Shown: positions 1-12,982, counted from the stretch's first letter. The stretch: 64,000 nucleotides of DNA from Phyto melanocephala (GCA_941918925.1 OW799236.1:63574685-63638684); one strand, 5' to 3'. A program made the numbers and translations. Notes: generated by a model not told the origin, from the letters alone.

Positions 1-300
1 CGTAGTTATCTGTATTCTACTGGTCAAGCCCTTTCATTTGGTATATACCCATATTGATGGGGTTAAAAAAATTTGTTCCGCCATTTTATTTTAGACGCCA
101 TCTTGGATTTACAATTTTTTAATAATTAACTGTATTCTTCTGGACAAGCCCTTTCATTTTATACCAATATTGAGAGGGTTCGAAAAATTACATTTCAAAA
201 CGCCAGATTTGACCCATATATAAATTTATTTATAATTTTTCAAAAAAAATTTTTGCCTATAACTTTACCGATTACAGCCCGCTTTATCCAAAATTGTATC
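1..300. repeat. Unclassified interspersed repeat (type D)
   Basis: Non-coding repeat whose unit contains 'tctactggtcaagccctttc' followed by a 'tattgatggggtt' box and a 'cgccat-ttgga' box. Two units are visible here, near 10-110 and 130-240. The same block recurs at 20515-20800 and 37215-37470, in two places next to DINE-like repeats. No ORF or terminal structure is seen and the class is unknown. The left end is cut by the window. Confidence 0.55.
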
Positions 301-375
301 TACAAATAGTAGCAAAGATAAAATTATTCTATGGCTGAAAAATTTTATTTTGGTAGTAAAATATAGGAAAAATAG

Positions 376-693
376 GAGGCAGTCGTGTTTATTTGCTCAT
401 ATCTCAGAAAGTTATGGGGAGATTGTGCTGAATTTCAATAGCGATTCATTTCCGGATATTTCCAAAAGATTGATATGATACACAGATCTGAGGAACACAT
501 GGTTGCTTATAAAAATTGATTTCAACCAACACATGGACAGATGTACAGTCGGGCAGAGCTTAATCGACTCTTCTATTCATAAGCTTTTAGAAATGAATAT
601 TGTAGAAATTACAAACGGAATGACAAAGCTATATATATGTATGTACCCTTGTGCACTACAGGTGAAGGGTGTAATAAAATTTATTTGGCAAAA
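376..693 (-). mobile_element. DINE/Helentron-like family B, 5' fragment
   Basis: Reverse-strand copy of the head of family B (compare 1776-2482): the box reading 'acccttgtgcac' at its outer end, the 'gtcgattaag' box and the 'gttggttgaaatcaac' box are all present. The 3' part with the terminal hairpin is missing. Non-coding; short ORFs across it are chance. Confidence 0.6.
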
Positions 694-1318
694 GGATGAA
701 AGCAAAGCATGCCAAATTAAAGAAAAACGAACACGATAAATGGGAATACAATGACTACATTTTTTATCCAATACACAAATAAGCACAACTACAATAAAAC
801 AAGTATATGTATCGATAAAATATTAAAATAAAAAATAAAACATTTATCAATGTGTCTAACAACTATTTTCTACATCGAATACAAATGACTGGAAACAGCA
901 AAAACTCACATTTCCTGACTGAATGCATTCGTGACGAGACAGCGAACAAAATCAAACGGAAATTGTCGGTTAAGTTAAAGAAAAAACTAAAAACTACCGT
1001 TCAAAGTTATCAAATAAATAAAAAATAGTGGAAGAAAACAGGATAACGAGAAAAAAAAAGATAGTTTAACAATTAGTGACCAACTAATCGAGTACAACAT
1101 TTTCATTCTTAATAGTGTTGAATTAGTTTAAAAAGGTTTATTAAGAATTGAATTAAAATAACAACAGTTGCTTACAAGTTCATGTAAAAAATACTAATAA
1201 AAAGTTTAAAAAGTGGTAATTAAAAAAATGCAAGACCCTTCGTGCAATTGTTGTGCTTTTGGAAAGCAAATGTGAACATGTAACAGGGTTATATTTTAAG
1301 AACTTTTACAAATCGAAT
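694..1318. other. Intergenic, AT-rich
   Basis: No gene, repeat boundary or RNA is recognised in this stretch. Confidence 0.5.
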
Positions 1319-1562
1319 CCTTTCTTCCTCAACCTCGTATCTTAAAAAATACGGTTTTGACTTTTTCATATCAAACGATTGTTTTATGCTTTAACTAAAA
1401 AAGATTAGTATATTATTACTACTAATATACATAAATACAATCAATTCCTCAATAATTGCATTTAAACTTTTAACCAAACACCGAAGTATAAAAAGATGAA
1501 CCGTTTTTATTTTCTCTCCTGAAAAATTTTATTTTTTAAGATACGAGGTTGAGGAAGTAAGG
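1319..1562. mobile_element. MITE, long-TIR family, copy 1
   Basis: About 244 bp bounded by inverted repeats that start cttcctcaacctcgtatc and continue into a TTAAAAAAT tract. The same element is present in opposite orientation at 23638-23870, inside the intron of the MADF gene. The interior is AT-rich with no ORF. Target duplications are not clear. Superfamily not assigned. Confidence 0.75.
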
Positions 1563-1775
1563 CATCGAAATGCCAGTAGTTGTCTAGTGATTGGAAACGT
1601 TTTTGAACTAAATATATTTCTTCTATTCACAACACCCATTGTAGTTGGTATCGGATATTAATATGTATGCAGTTTTAAAGTCTTTGTAAAATTTTCAGTA
1701 TTTCGGTAAAAAAAATAAAATTTTGTTCACAATTATGTATGTCACAATTTGACAGTTGTTAGTAAATATTTTTTT

Positions 1776-2482
1776 TATACCCTTCACCTGTGGTGCACAA
1801 GGGTATATATAGCTTTGTCATTTCGTTTGTAATTTCTACAATTTTCATTTCCGACCCCATAAAGTATATATTTTCTGAAAGCTTATGAGTAGAGGAGTCG
1901 ATTAAGCCCTGACCGTCTGTCCGTGTGTTGGTTGAAATCAACTTTTAGAAGCAACTATATGTTCCTTAGATATGTGTATAATATCAATCTCTTGGAAATA
2001 TCCGGGAATGAATTGCTATTGAATTTCAGCACAATCCCCCTTAACTTTCTGAGATATGAGCGAAAAACCACGACCACCTCGTTTTTTTCAAAATTACAAC
2101 AACAACATACATATATACTGGTTAGAGTAAACGTGGCATCGAATCCCAGCTGAGCCAAATGTTTTTTTGTTTCATTTTTGTATTTTATGTATTATTTATA
2201 TTTTTATTATTTTTTTTAAATTTTTTTTATATTTTTTTAAATATTTTTTTTTGCAATTTTTTTATTAGTTGTTTTTGTTTTTGTTTTTAATATTTTTTTA
2301 TTGTAATTTTTTTTTTCTTTTGGAAACATACTTACATACGTAAACTCAATTTATAATATTACAATGGGATGTTTTCATATATGTATGTACGTATTTCATA
2401 TGAGACTATTGTTATTGCATGACTACACGTTGCGAAGGGTATATAAGATTCGGCACGGCCGTATATAGCACTCTTACTGGTT
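1776..2482 (+). mobile_element. DINE/Helentron-like family B, near full length
   Basis: Starts TATACCCTTCACCTGTGGTG and ends in a sub-terminal hairpin (ttcggcacggccg) followed by CTCTTACTGGTT. The first third contains the 'gaccccataaagtatat' and 'gtctgtccg' boxes typical of DINE-1/INE-1-like repeats of flies; the 3' third has poly-T runs and an ATGTATGTA microsatellite. Non-coding. Assignment to non-autonomous Helentrons rests on these shared boxes and the 3' hairpin. Confidence 0.65.
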
Positions 2483-2646
2483 TTATTTCACATTTTAAAC
2501 AAGTATTAAGGTATTTTTGACCTTATTGCAGCTGGATACTACTTTTTTAAGCATCAACCATTATATGTATTCCTGAAATTCCTATTAGAAATATGGGGTC
2601 ATTACAAAGATTTTCCAAGCAATTTTATCTCTAGCTATTTGCATTA

Positions 2647-2868
2647 CTACGGACCAATTGCATCCAGTCGACATGATTTCTTTTTCAAGTTGTCTCCTTG
2701 TGTGCGCTGGTCTTCCAGCGCATGTTTCGCCTTAAGTCTTAAGCTGTTCTGGTAATATCGCCGGGTGGTTTCCTTAGGATGTATCCTATCCAGCGCCATT
2801 TCCGAGTTCGAATTTCTTCCATTTAAGGAGTTTGGTATGTAGAGTACGGTTTCATTACAACTATGCAA
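2647..2868 (-). pseudogene. Possible LINE reverse-transcriptase C-terminal remnant
   Basis: A 73-codon open stretch reads MALDRIHPKETTRRYYQNSL then RLKAKHALEDQRTQG. This resembles the degenerate 'RWIGH-lRk...ITRqAL.W.pqgkRrrGRP' tail found after the RT domain in many insect non-LTR elements. No RT core is present. It is a short decayed fragment at best. Confidence 0.35.
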
Positions 2869-2907
2869 ATGATTGAAGTTAAATTCTTTATGTTTTTGCC
2901 ATAAATG

Positions 2908-3240
2908 GAAGGCGAATTCATTAAAGATGTTGATAAAACTGACACTCTTCAGGTTTACAAAAACGCCTTCAATATAAAGAAAGGTGACGATTCCATAATG
3001 TTTCCTGTTTTACAAAAATTTTTGGTTTATTCATTTTCATTGCCACATAGTTCGGCTACTGTGGAATGAATTTTTTCAAAAATATATCTAAACAATAGCA
3101 AAATAAGAAACAGATTATTTACTGATACTCTTGGAGGGATTCTAAACGCAAAAACATTTCTTAATTCTAGCGACGGTTTAAATATTAAATCCAATAACAA
3201 ACATATTCTATATTTTGATCAAAATGCATATGATCACAAA
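2908..3240 (+). pseudogene. hAT-type transposase C-terminal fragment
   Basis: Conceptual translation gives FPVLQKFLVYSFSLPHSSAT, then VE-stop-IFSKIYLNNSKIRNR, then LGGILNAKTFLNSS. The pattern 'LPHSSATVER-FS...NK.KIRN.L....L.gil' is that of the hAT dimerisation region. One in-frame stop falls inside the motif and the catalytic core is absent. It lies outside the hAT-like element that begins at 3622. Confidence 0.55.
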
Positions 3241-3871
3241 CAATTAATGCAATCAAATTAAGCTTTAAATTAGACAATCGCAAGCAAAACAAACCCAATC
3301 CAAATGTATAACACTAAGCTTTAAATATTACAAAAATGTAAAGTGATTTTACTGAAAGTACAAGTTTTTATTTATTTTATTATTACTAATTAATTTTTTT
3401 TAAGTTTTGTTGTTTTTTAAATAAATATATTGAATTACGAATATTAACTCGTTTAACAATATTATTTTTGTACAAGGCTTTGTGTACGGTAATTTAACCT
3501 TAAAAATTGTAATTTATTTAGGGCAGTACGGAAATCGAAATAAAAAAGTTAACATCACTGATTGTGCGCATAGCATAAAGAAACGAACAACACACATGCA
3601 TCCATATACATACATACATACTAGAGACCTGCACTACTTCATGAATGCTTTAAATAACAGGGAATTAAGCTTAATACTTTGACACAATTCACCACACAGT
3701 ACACACCATATGAAGAAAGTAAATGAGATTGAGAAAAACATGATAAAAAAATATTGCATTCACTTAAATATGATCCTATTTTTTCTGTACACTACACAGC
3801 ACAGCAATAAAAACAAAAAGCTATACACCACTTTAAAATCATGCATTCACTCAAAAAAATAATGTACTTTT

Positions 3872-6267
3872 TATACCCGCCACCAAAAAAATGGTGGGTG
3901 TATATTCATTTTGTCATTCCGTTTGTAACACATCGAAATATCCATTTTAGACCCCATAAAGTATATATATTCTGAATCAGGGTTTGATTTGATGACGATC
4001 TAGATATGTCCGTCCGTCTGTTGAAAGCACGATAGAGGTCGCACCGAAAAAGCTAGGGAGCTCAAATTTTGCCAGAATATTTCTTTTGATATTGAAAATG
4101 GGCTAAATCGCAATATTAGGAAGAGAGTAATAGCTCGAAAAGCAAGAGTAGGTCGAAAACACCGGGTCCTTCGAACGTCGAATAAAATGGAATTGTGTCC
4201 AAACGCATTAACGTAGACTCATGAAACTTTGAATATATATTTCCTGAGGAAAAACAATATTTTTTTTTATCTAAATCTAGGCATTAGGAGAGGAGTTAAC
4301 GATGAAAATGTACGAAAATTTATACCGCACGGTGTATTTTTCGGTATATTTAAAAACAAAAACGTCATAAAAGCAACAAAATTGGATGTACGACTCTGAA
4401 ATTTTGCACACTTTGCTTTTTGGAGAAGCGCTTTTTTGTAACGGAAAATCAATGTGCCACGCCTACTTTTACGCCCACCTCCCATATAACGTTTAACCTA
4501 AAATTCATATAATTTCTCTATTAATAAAGATTTTGGAATAGTAAAGGGCTATATTAAAACACCTAAGTCGTACTCATTCGCAAAAATAACTTTGACACGC
4601 CTACTATAACGCCCACTTTTCACGTTATCTACCGTTAATGAAATTTAAAAGCGCATAAAACCGCCAAAATTAGAGGTATGATGATAAAATTTGCTACGTA
4701 TATCCCCCTAGGCAATGTCATTACTGTGCCAGAAAATAAAGGTTCCACGTCCACTTTTACGCCCACCTCTCATATAACGTTTTACCTAAAATTCATATAA
4801 TTTCTCTATTAATAAAGATTTTGGAATAATAAAGGGCTATATTGAAACACCTAAGTTGTGCTCATTCGCAAAAACAACTTTGACACGCCTTTTATAACGC
4901 CCACTTTTCACGTTATCTACCGTTAATGAAATTAAAAAGCTTATAAAACCGCCAAAATTGGAGGTATGATGATCAAATTTGCTACGTATATCCCCCTAGG
5001 CAATATCATTACTGTGCCAGAAAATAAAGGTTCCACGCCCACTTTTACGCCCACCTCCCATATAACGTTTTACCTAAAATTCATATAATTTCTCTATTAA
5101 TAAAGATTTTGGAATAATAAAGGGCTATATTGAAACACCTAAGTTGTACTCATTCGCAAAAACAACTTTGACACGCCTACTATAACGCTGACTTTTCACG
5201 TTATCCACCGTTAATGAAATTTAAAAGCTCATAAAACCGCCAAAATTAGAGGTATGATGATCAAATTTGCTACGTATATCTTTCTAGTCAATGTAATTGT
5301 TGTGCCAAAAAGTTTAGGTGACACGCCCACTTTAACGCCTACCTCCCATATAACGGTTTATCTTAAATTCATGTAATTTCTCTATTGACAAAGTTTTTGG
5401 GAAATAAAGGACTATATTGAAATATCTAACTTGTATTTATGAGCAGAAACTTTATTGACACGCCTACTTTAACGCCCACTTTCAATAAAAGACTAAATTT
5501 ACAAAAACATTTTACTATCATAACGAAGTTATTAAGGGTGGTTAAATTTTAAAGGCCGATGTTGATTTTAAATAAAACACAAATTAATTAAGAAATTATT
5601 ATCATTTCTTTTTATAATGATAATATTTGTATGGTTCAATTATGTATTGAACAAAATATCGGCCAAATAGCGCAACTTGGCGCAACTCCTCTATCTGATG
5701 GTCCAAATTTTCAATGACAATGTTGATGCTCAATTGTTGGGCATGATGATGAGTCGAGGTTGACTGCTCTTTTGCCCCATTACCGCAAAAAAACAGCAAT
5801 GGTTCCCATTCAACGAACTAAGAAGGCATTTACAGATTTTCTAACATTTTATACAGACCTGTTTTGCAGAAATTTAAATATGTTTTACAATTCTCCCGAT
5901 TGTGGACGAATTTGAACGATTATGTTGATCAAAAGAATTACGAAGTGCACAAAATGCATTTTGATTTGAACGCCCATTTTTATAAAAAACGTGAATAACT
6001 TTAAAGCATTGCTCATTTGCGTATCTTTCCACGGATCAAATTGAGTAAGATTAAGATTGAGAAATGTCAAGTGAAGTGCAGAAAACAAATTTAAAGACTA
6101 GGTGTAGTTCACCTTCAACATGGGCCCTTAAAATTTAACCACCCTCTACAAAGAAAGTGATACATATTTTATTTTAAAGAGATTATTCCGTAATGATTAA
6201 AAAAATAATAAATATTGTGCTTTAAATGTACACAAAATTGGTGGTGGGTATAAAAGATTCGGCACAG
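3872..6267 (+). mobile_element. DINE/Helentron-like family A, copy 1
   Basis: Begins with the palindrome TATACCCGCCACC...GGTGGGTGTATA, then the 'gaccccataaagtatatat' and 'gtccgtccgtctg' boxes of DINE-like repeats. The middle has four 288-bp tandem units (the box acgcccacct starts at 4471, 4759 and 5047, and in variant form at 5335). Then comes a ~610-bp inverted-repeat module, and the 3' end gattcggcacag, where this copy is cut off before completing the terminal hairpin. Non-coding. Confidence 0.75.
5535..6145. mobile_element. Inverted-repeat module inside family A, copy 1
   Basis: Bounded by inverted repeats AGGGTGGTTAAATTTTAA(A/G)GGCC. The same module sits at the same place in the other two large family A copies (10705-11321, 16986-17592). 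It therefore entered an ancestor and was amplified along with it. No convincing ORF. Confidence 0.7.
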
Positions 6268-7486
6268 AAAAAAATGTGTAAAGCTAGAGTAGATTGCAAG
6301 AAGAGAAATTAACATCGAATGGATTTTTTTGCAGGGATGTCACTTTGGTGCGATAGATTTTTTTTATTTGTGCATAACTTGGCGCTTGGTTGGCGTGGTT
6401 TATTATTTTAAGTTTGGAAGAATATTATTATTTCTAGATGTAATATATAAAGTTTACTTATTTTTTTAAATTACTATTTTAAATTAATAATAATAATTTA
6501 AGAAAAATGGTAAATTTTGGTAGATTTATTTAAATTATTTAAACAAATTTGGTAGGAAATTTATTTTTGTTGTGGCATCCCCAATTGTTTTATTACGTTT
6601 TTGTATGCTCAGTTTATTATACGCGTTTGAATTTGAAGTATTAGGTGAATATTGTGTTTTTACTATTAATTAAAATTTAAAGATTAATTACTTCAATTGA
6701 GAACGTAAGTCCTTTATAACACTTTTATATTTATTATCTTTGTGATAATTCGGTGTGTCAACGTTTTTGTGTTTATACTTAAGTTTTTTTTTTATACCTA
6801 ATACCCAGTTTTTGAATTCCAATTAATTCCCAAAAATTCACCTATGATTTATTTTATTATACTTAAAAATACATATGCATGTAAGTTTCTTCTTAAATGA
6901 AATGAAATATCATTCACAAGTAATACTTGTATTAAAAAAGGTTTTCTTTCTTAATAAATTTTTTTATATACATAGATCAGTTTAAAAATTAGTTTGATTT
7001 ATATGTATTTAAAAACAACTAATTTTATCAGTACTTAAAAAATTTTTTCAGTTATCAACAACAAAAAAAAAAAGATAAAGATAAGAAAAAATTAAATTAA
7101 AATAAATAAAATAATAATTATAAATTAAATTAAAAGAAAAAACAGTTTTTGCAATTATATTGTTATCTACGAATTTCGTAAACTGGCAACGCTTTACCTC
7201 TATTGATATATTTATTTAAAAGAAACGGTAAAACACAGTGAATTCATACTGTGTAGTGTGTGTATTCATTGCTGTTTTAAGTTACTGTGCTAATGATTCA
7301 CTTAACAAACAACATGTGGCTGAATGCAAAGAATTATAAACGTAGAAGTGTACGATGTGTTTCAAAGAGAGCAACACACAGTATTCACATTCAACAATAT
7401 ATGTGACATGGCAAGCAAGATTCATTTTGAGAATGAATGCACAACTTTTCGATTTAATGTCATTCATGCAGGAGTCTAATACATAC

Positions 7487-8040
7487 ATACATAGATTAGT
7501 AAAGTGGACTCAACTCCGCCGCTATGGCAAGTCTGTTACCTGATAATATTTATGTTCTGAAGTGTTATATATTTAGTGAACGATAAATACCTGCAAATAA
7601 TAAAAACAGATTAAAAAAGTAGTGGTTCAAACGTGGCTTCCAGTTTAATTTCAGACAAAACTTTGGCTCATCTCGCTTTCTCGTATCTTTTTCCGGATGC
7701 AATGGCCAATATGGAAGCTTTTGGATATCCTGCCTATAAATTATTAATTGAATTATGTCTTCCCCTTACGCACTACTATAAAAGGTAACGAAGATATATA
7801 AAAAAATTTCAACTGTTGATATAATAAGCAGTACAGAAGAGATACTTTTGTAAGCAAACAATTAAAGCATTTCCATGGATATACTGCAAGAAAATAAAGT
7901 CTGCACTGCTTACAAGATTCGAAATATATTTTTAGTGGCTTCAGATTTTCCAGGCCGGTGGTCTTGAAACCAGTAGTTGAATAACCCTTTCCTATAAGTC
8001 GTAAGTTTTAGTTATAAAATTAAGTATAAAATAAAATATC
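7487..8040. other. Intergenic
   Basis: A short open plus-strand stretch near 7634-7790 could be a decayed coding fragment, but I recognise no family. Nothing else is seen. Confidence 0.4.
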
Positions 8041-8710
8041 CGTCAAAAGGACCCAACGGCCTGTAAGATAGGGCATTATTCTTTTCACGAAATTTTCCAT
8101 GACTTTTTCACAGAGATGTGGCTGTATTTCACCAAAAACGCATTGAATCTCGAAGTTGATTCAGGAATTGATTTCGGTTTAACTCACAATTTTTCAAAAT
8201 CCCAAACAAAAAATCACACGGCGTTAAATCGCATGGTGTTAGTAGCTCATTGATATGAGAATTTCTTGAGATAATTTGTTTCAAAACCCAATGCTTCGTG
8301 GTGTAACAGGTGGTGCCGTATTGCTAAAACTACGTGTAGTCGGCCTTATCTGAAAAAAGGCCCAATTTAGTGTATTCACAAAGCCATTCAGATGGAAATG
8401 CACTTCATCGGAGAAGATGATTATTTTGGATGCATGAAGGTTATTGAGAACGATGACGAATTGATGTGTTTGGCGACTCTCTTAAAAATATTTTCAAGGA
8501 ACTAACTAACTGATGCACTGGAGTCTTATTGTTCACAACTGACCCAGTTTCTTTAAACTTTTCGGCCACTCTTTGAATGTTTGTTACATTAGTTTCACTT
8601 TCTCGACTGAAAATACTTTGAAGTTTGCGAGCGGTCCCATCATAAATTTGCAAAATATTGTATTAACTTTTCACAATTATAACGTGTTGTTCTTTCATAA
8701 AACACTCCAT
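8041..8710 (-). pseudogene. Mariner-like transposase remnant (DUF4817-type N terminus)
   Basis: The 5' part (8653 downward) reads QRVAEKFKETGSVVN and SPNTSIRHRSQ, the helix-turn-helix linker pattern 'Fe.TGSV...' and 'STRRRsQ' of the mariner-like family whose N terminus is called DUF4817. Further on FSDEVHFHLNGFVN, the catalytic 'FSDEaHF.lnG.VN' block, is readable, followed by frameshifted sequence. Several stops and deletions make it inactive. Its 5' end abuts the Helentron-like copy at 8714. Confidence 0.7.
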
Positions 8711-8713
8711 TTT

Positions 8714-11467
8714 TATACCCGCCACCAAAAAAATGGTGGGGGTATATTCATTTTGTCATTCCGTTTGTAACACATCGAAATATCAATTTTAGACCCCACA
8801 CAGTATATATATCTGAATCAGGGTTTGATTTGATGACGATCTAGCTATGTCCGTCCGTCTGTCCGTCTGTTGAAAGCACGATAGAGGTCGCACCGAAAAA
8901 GCTAGGAGGCTCAAATTTTGCCAGAATCTTTCTTATAGACAAGGTTTGTTTGGTATTGAAAACGGGCTAAATCGGAATATTAGGAAGAGAGTTATAGCTC
9001 GAAAAGCAAGAGTAGGTCGAAAAAACCCTGTCCTTCGAACATCGAATAAAATGGAATTGTGTCCAAACGCATTAACGTAGACTCATGAAACTTCGAATAT
9101 ATATTTCCTGAGTAAAAACAATATTCTTCCCCGAAAATTATTTAAATGTATGCATTAGGAGCGGAGTTATCGATCAAAATGTACGAAAATTTATACCGCA
9201 CAGTGTATTTTTCGGTATATTTAAAAACAAAAACGTCATAAACGCAACAAAATTGAATGTACGACTCTAAAATTTTGCACACTTTGCTTTTTGGTGAAAA
9301 GCTTTTTTGTTACGGAAAATCAATGTGCCACGCCCACTTTTACGCCCACTTTTACGCCCACCTCCCATATAACGTTTTACCCAAAATTCATATAATTTCT
9401 CTATTAATATAGATTTTGGAATAATAAACGACTATATTGAAACATCTAGGTTGTACTCATTAGTAAAAACAACTTTGACACGCCTACTTTAACGCCCACT
9501 TTTCACGTTATCTACCGTTAATGAAATTTAAAAGCTCATAAAAGCCAAAATTGGAGGTATGATGATCAAATTTGCTACGTATATCCCCCTAGGCAATGTC
9601 ATTACTGTGCCAAAAAATAAAGGTGCCACGCCCACTTTTACGCCCACCTCCCATATAACGTTTTACCTAAAATTCATATAATTTCTCTATTAATAAAGAT
9701 TTTGGAATAATAAAAAGCTATATTGAAACATCTAAAATGTACTCATTAGAAAAAACAACTTTCACACGCCTACTGTAACGCCCACTTTTTACGTTATCTA
9801 CCGTTAATGAAATTTAAAAGCTCATAAAACCGCCAAAATTTGAGGTATGATGATAAAATTTGCTACGTATATCCCACTAGGCAATGTCATTACTGTGCCA
9901 AAAAATAAAGGTGCCACGCCCACTTTTACGCCCACCTCCCATATAACGTTTTACCTAAAATTCATATAATTTCTCTATTAATAAAGGTTTTGGAATAAGA
10001 AAGGGCTATATTGAAACATCTAAAATGTACTCATTAGCAAAAACAACTTTGACACGCCTACTATAACGCCCACTTTTCACGTTATCCACCGTTAATGAAA
10101 TTCAAAAGCTCATAAAACCGCCAAAATTAGAGGTATGATGATCAAATTTGCTACGTATATCCCACTAGGCAATGTCATTGCTGTGCAAAAAAATAAAGGT
10201 GCCGCGCCAACTTTTACGCCCACCTCCCATATAACGTTTTACCCAAAATTCATATAATTTCTCTATTAATAAAGATTTTGGAATAATAAAGGACTATATT
10301 GGAATACCTTAGTTGTATTAATTAGCAAAAACAACTTTGACACGCCTACTATAACGCCCACTTTTCCCGTTATCTACCGTAAATGAAATTTAAAAGCTCA
10401 TAAAACCGACAAAATTAGAGGTATGATGATGAAATTTGCTACATATATCCTTCTAATCAATGTTATTATTGTGCCAAAAAGTTTAGGTAAAACGCCCACT
10501 TTAACGCCTACCTCCCATATAACGGTTTATCTTAAATTCATGTAATTTCTCTATTGACAAAGTTTTTGGGAAAATAAAGGACTATATTGAAATACCTAAG
10601 TTGTATTTATTAGCAGAAACTTTATTGACACGCCTACTTTAACGCCCACTTTCATTGAAAGACTACATTTTCAAAAGAATTTTAGTAGCATATCGAAGTT
10701 ATTAAGGGTGGTTAAATTTTATGTTGAATTTAAATAAAACACAAATTATTTAGGAAATTATTATTATTTATTTTTGTAATAATAATATTTGTACGGTTTA
10801 ATTATGTATTTAACAAAATATCGGCCAAATGGACCCCCCCCCCCCAGTATCCTTGGCGCCACTCCTCTATCTGGTGGTCCAAATTTTCAATGACAATGTT
10901 GATGCTCAATTGTTGGGCACGATGATGAGTCGAGGTTTACTGCTCTTTTGCCCCATTACCGCAAAAAAACAGCAATGGTTCCCATTCAACGAACTAAGAA
11001 GGCATTCACAGATTTTCTAACATTTTATACAGACCTGTTTTGCAGAAATTTAAATATTTTTTACAATTTTCCCGATTGTGGACGAACTTGAACGATTATG
11101 TTGATCAAACGAATTACGAAGTGCACAAAATGCATTTTGATTTGAAAGCCCATTTTTATAAAAAACCTGAATAACTTTAAAGCGTTGCTCATTTGCGAAT
11201 CTTTCCACGGATCAAATTGAGTAAGTTTGAGATTGAGAAATGTCAAATGAAATACAGAAAACAAATTTAAAGACTAGGTGTAGTTCACCTTCAACATGGG
11301 CCCTTAAAATTTAACCACCCTCTACAAAGAAAGTGATACATATTTTATTATAAAGAGATTATTCCGTAATGATTAAAAAAATAATAAATATTGTGCTTTA
11401 AATGTACACAAAATTGGTGGTGGGTATAAAAGAATCGGCACAGCCGAATATAGTGCTCCTACTTGTT
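8714..11467 (+). mobile_element. DINE/Helentron-like family A, copy 2 (longest)
   Basis: Complete copy. The 5' palindrome TATACCCGCCACC/GGTGGGGGTATA is followed by five tandem units (box acgcccacct or its variant at 9354, 9640, 9928, 10216 and 10504; spacing 286 then 288 bp), the ~610-bp inverted-repeat module and the 3' hairpin tcggcacagccga, ending CTACTTGTT. A run of nine or more C at 10841-10850 sits in the module. Non-coding. Confidence 0.8.
10705..11321. mobile_element. Inverted-repeat module inside family A, copy 2
   Basis: Same module as at 5535-6145: AGGGTGGTTAAATTTTA at the left and its inverse ending ccaccct at the right. Position within the host repeat is unchanged. Confidence 0.7.
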
Positions 11468-11639
11468 AATAATCGGAATGAGCACGTGTGACAACTACCT
11501 AGTTTTAGAGCTGCTACTTGCACAAAAAAAAATAAACTAAATTTAAAAAGGTTTTCTTACAGAGACAATTTTTATACCGGTAGAGGTATAGAACTTTAAG
11601 TTGGCAACACTTTCTTAACTTGCGGCCATTTAGTTAGCT

Positions 11640-12080
11640 GTCAAATGATTTATGTTCAGTTTCGTTTAGTATTTCAACATAAATAGACTGACACATAAAT
11701 AGAAAGGCGTAGATTCAGTGAATCGGCCCAAAACAAAATTGATCTCCATTTTGATAAGCGAACTTTATTTAGCGATACTTTTGTTTGAATGAAAACTGCC
11801 GTATTGGTCCGTAATTCTTTAAAAAGGTTTCTGTTTAGAACGTTACAGTCAATGGTGGTCGCTATAGAGTCATGATTATTGACTTTCACAATTAATTTTT
11901 TGAATTTTTTTCTGTGGGGGTATCTGAAGTCGCTACCATACAGCGAGCTCTCGTGTTATTACTGAGATACGGCCACAAATGTTGGAAAAAGTCGTTGATA
12001 ATTGGATCTCCATATTAAACTACGTCCGAGCCAGTCATGGCGATCATATGCCAGATGTCATATCTTCATTATAATGCCTA
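11640..12080 (+). pseudogene. Mariner-like transposase remnant, internally deleted
   Basis: Plus-strand pieces in order: NENCRI, VTVNGGRYRVMI, then FFLWGYLKS, then TEIRPQMLEKVVDNW and LNYVRASHGDHMPDVI. These match successive blocks of the same mariner-like family as 8041-8710: 'nkQNCRiW', 'vTVNg.RYR.MI', 'D.FLWGYLKS' and the C-terminal 'e.i.MleKVvdNW..Rl.yvraS.GgHm..ii'. Frameshifts and at least two deletions separate the blocks. Confidence 0.7.
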
Positions 12081-12085
12081 AAGAT

Positions 12086-12627
12086 TATCTTTCGAAAAAA
12101 AAAGGTAAATTGCATGTAAATTAAAAAATGCATCTTTGTTTTATTCCATTTCGAAATTCTATACCTTTATAAAAAGCACCCTTTATAATACAATACCTTT
12201 AGAGCTATCATTTACTAGTTATATCAATCGATAGTGTGTCATTTATCACCTGTATGTGTCTTGAATATTACAATTCCGAAAAAGCAATAAAAAATTAAGT
12301 GGTGTTAAATTAAATGCGAAGTTTTTATTATTTTTGCTTGATTTTATAATAAAAAAATACTACAAATAGCAAAATAGTACATTTCGCACGCAATTTTATT
12401 CGTTGTAGGTACGCACAATAAAAAAAACAATTGCCACGCAATTTAATTCGTGTGTACATATTTATTAACGATAGCAATTGAAATGTGTGTGTGTTCAGCA
12501 GCAGCTTTTGTACAACTTTGTGTCGCAGAAGTGTTGATTAGAATGCGACTCCTTTCGTTTACCTTGACTAATTAGTAGTCAAGACTAAAGTTAGAAAAAA
12601 GGCTTAAAGACACAAACTCTTTAGCTT
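12086..12627. other. Intergenic
   Basis: AT-rich, with two similar boxes 'cacgcaatttaattcgt' and 'cacgcaattttattcgt' about 45 bp apart near 12390 and 12440. No gene seen. Confidence 0.4.
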
Positions 12628-12982
12628 GAGGCTATAATACACGGCATTTTTTTACATTTGACTTTAAGATTTGTTAGACATATGTAAATCGATATGTCTG
12701 TCGAAATTGTACTTTTACAGGCAACCGTCGATGACTGCTTTGCAGCAGCAGAGATTTCTGTCAACGACTGATGTCACATGTTTTGACAGAGATTTCTGCC
12801 AACGACTGATGTCACATGTTTTGACAGAAGAAAATAGAGCACGCTCTAATTGAAATTTTGTTAGATGTCTCAACACATGTTTTTTACAGAAGTAATGTTT
12901 TAAAGGTAACACGCGACATGTTCGTATTTATCAGTGTGGAATTTGTCAAGTCAGATGTAAAAAACATGTCGTGTATTAGCTC
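12628..12982. mobile_element. MITE-like inverted-repeat element
   Basis: Ends carry matching inverted repeats: gctataatacacggcat at the left and, inverted, gctaatacacgacatg at the right, both running into a TTTTTTACAT(T/C)TGAC block. The interior has a 38-bp direct duplication starting at 12762 and 12800 (caacgactgatgtcacatg). No ORF of note and superfamily unassigned. Confidence 0.6.

Larger units (their letters stand above)
3622..7478. mobile_element. Non-autonomous hAT-like element with nested Helentron-like copy
   Basis: The ends are TAGAGACCTGCA and, inverted, TAGACTCCTGCA, both followed by related sub-terminal sequence (catgaatg boxes). Immediately outside lie identical 8-bp direct repeats, atacatac (3614-3621 and 7479-7486), the size hAT transposases make. 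The flank is itself a catacata microsatellite, which weakens the duplication as evidence. No transposase ORF is present. The Helentron-like copy at 3872-6267 makes up most of the length; 6268-7478 is AT-rich filler. Confidence 0.55.

Noticed and set aside
9354..10510. Regularly spaced repeats as a CRISPR-like array
   Set aside because: 288-bp units without short spacers in fly DNA; a Helentron-like satellite array.
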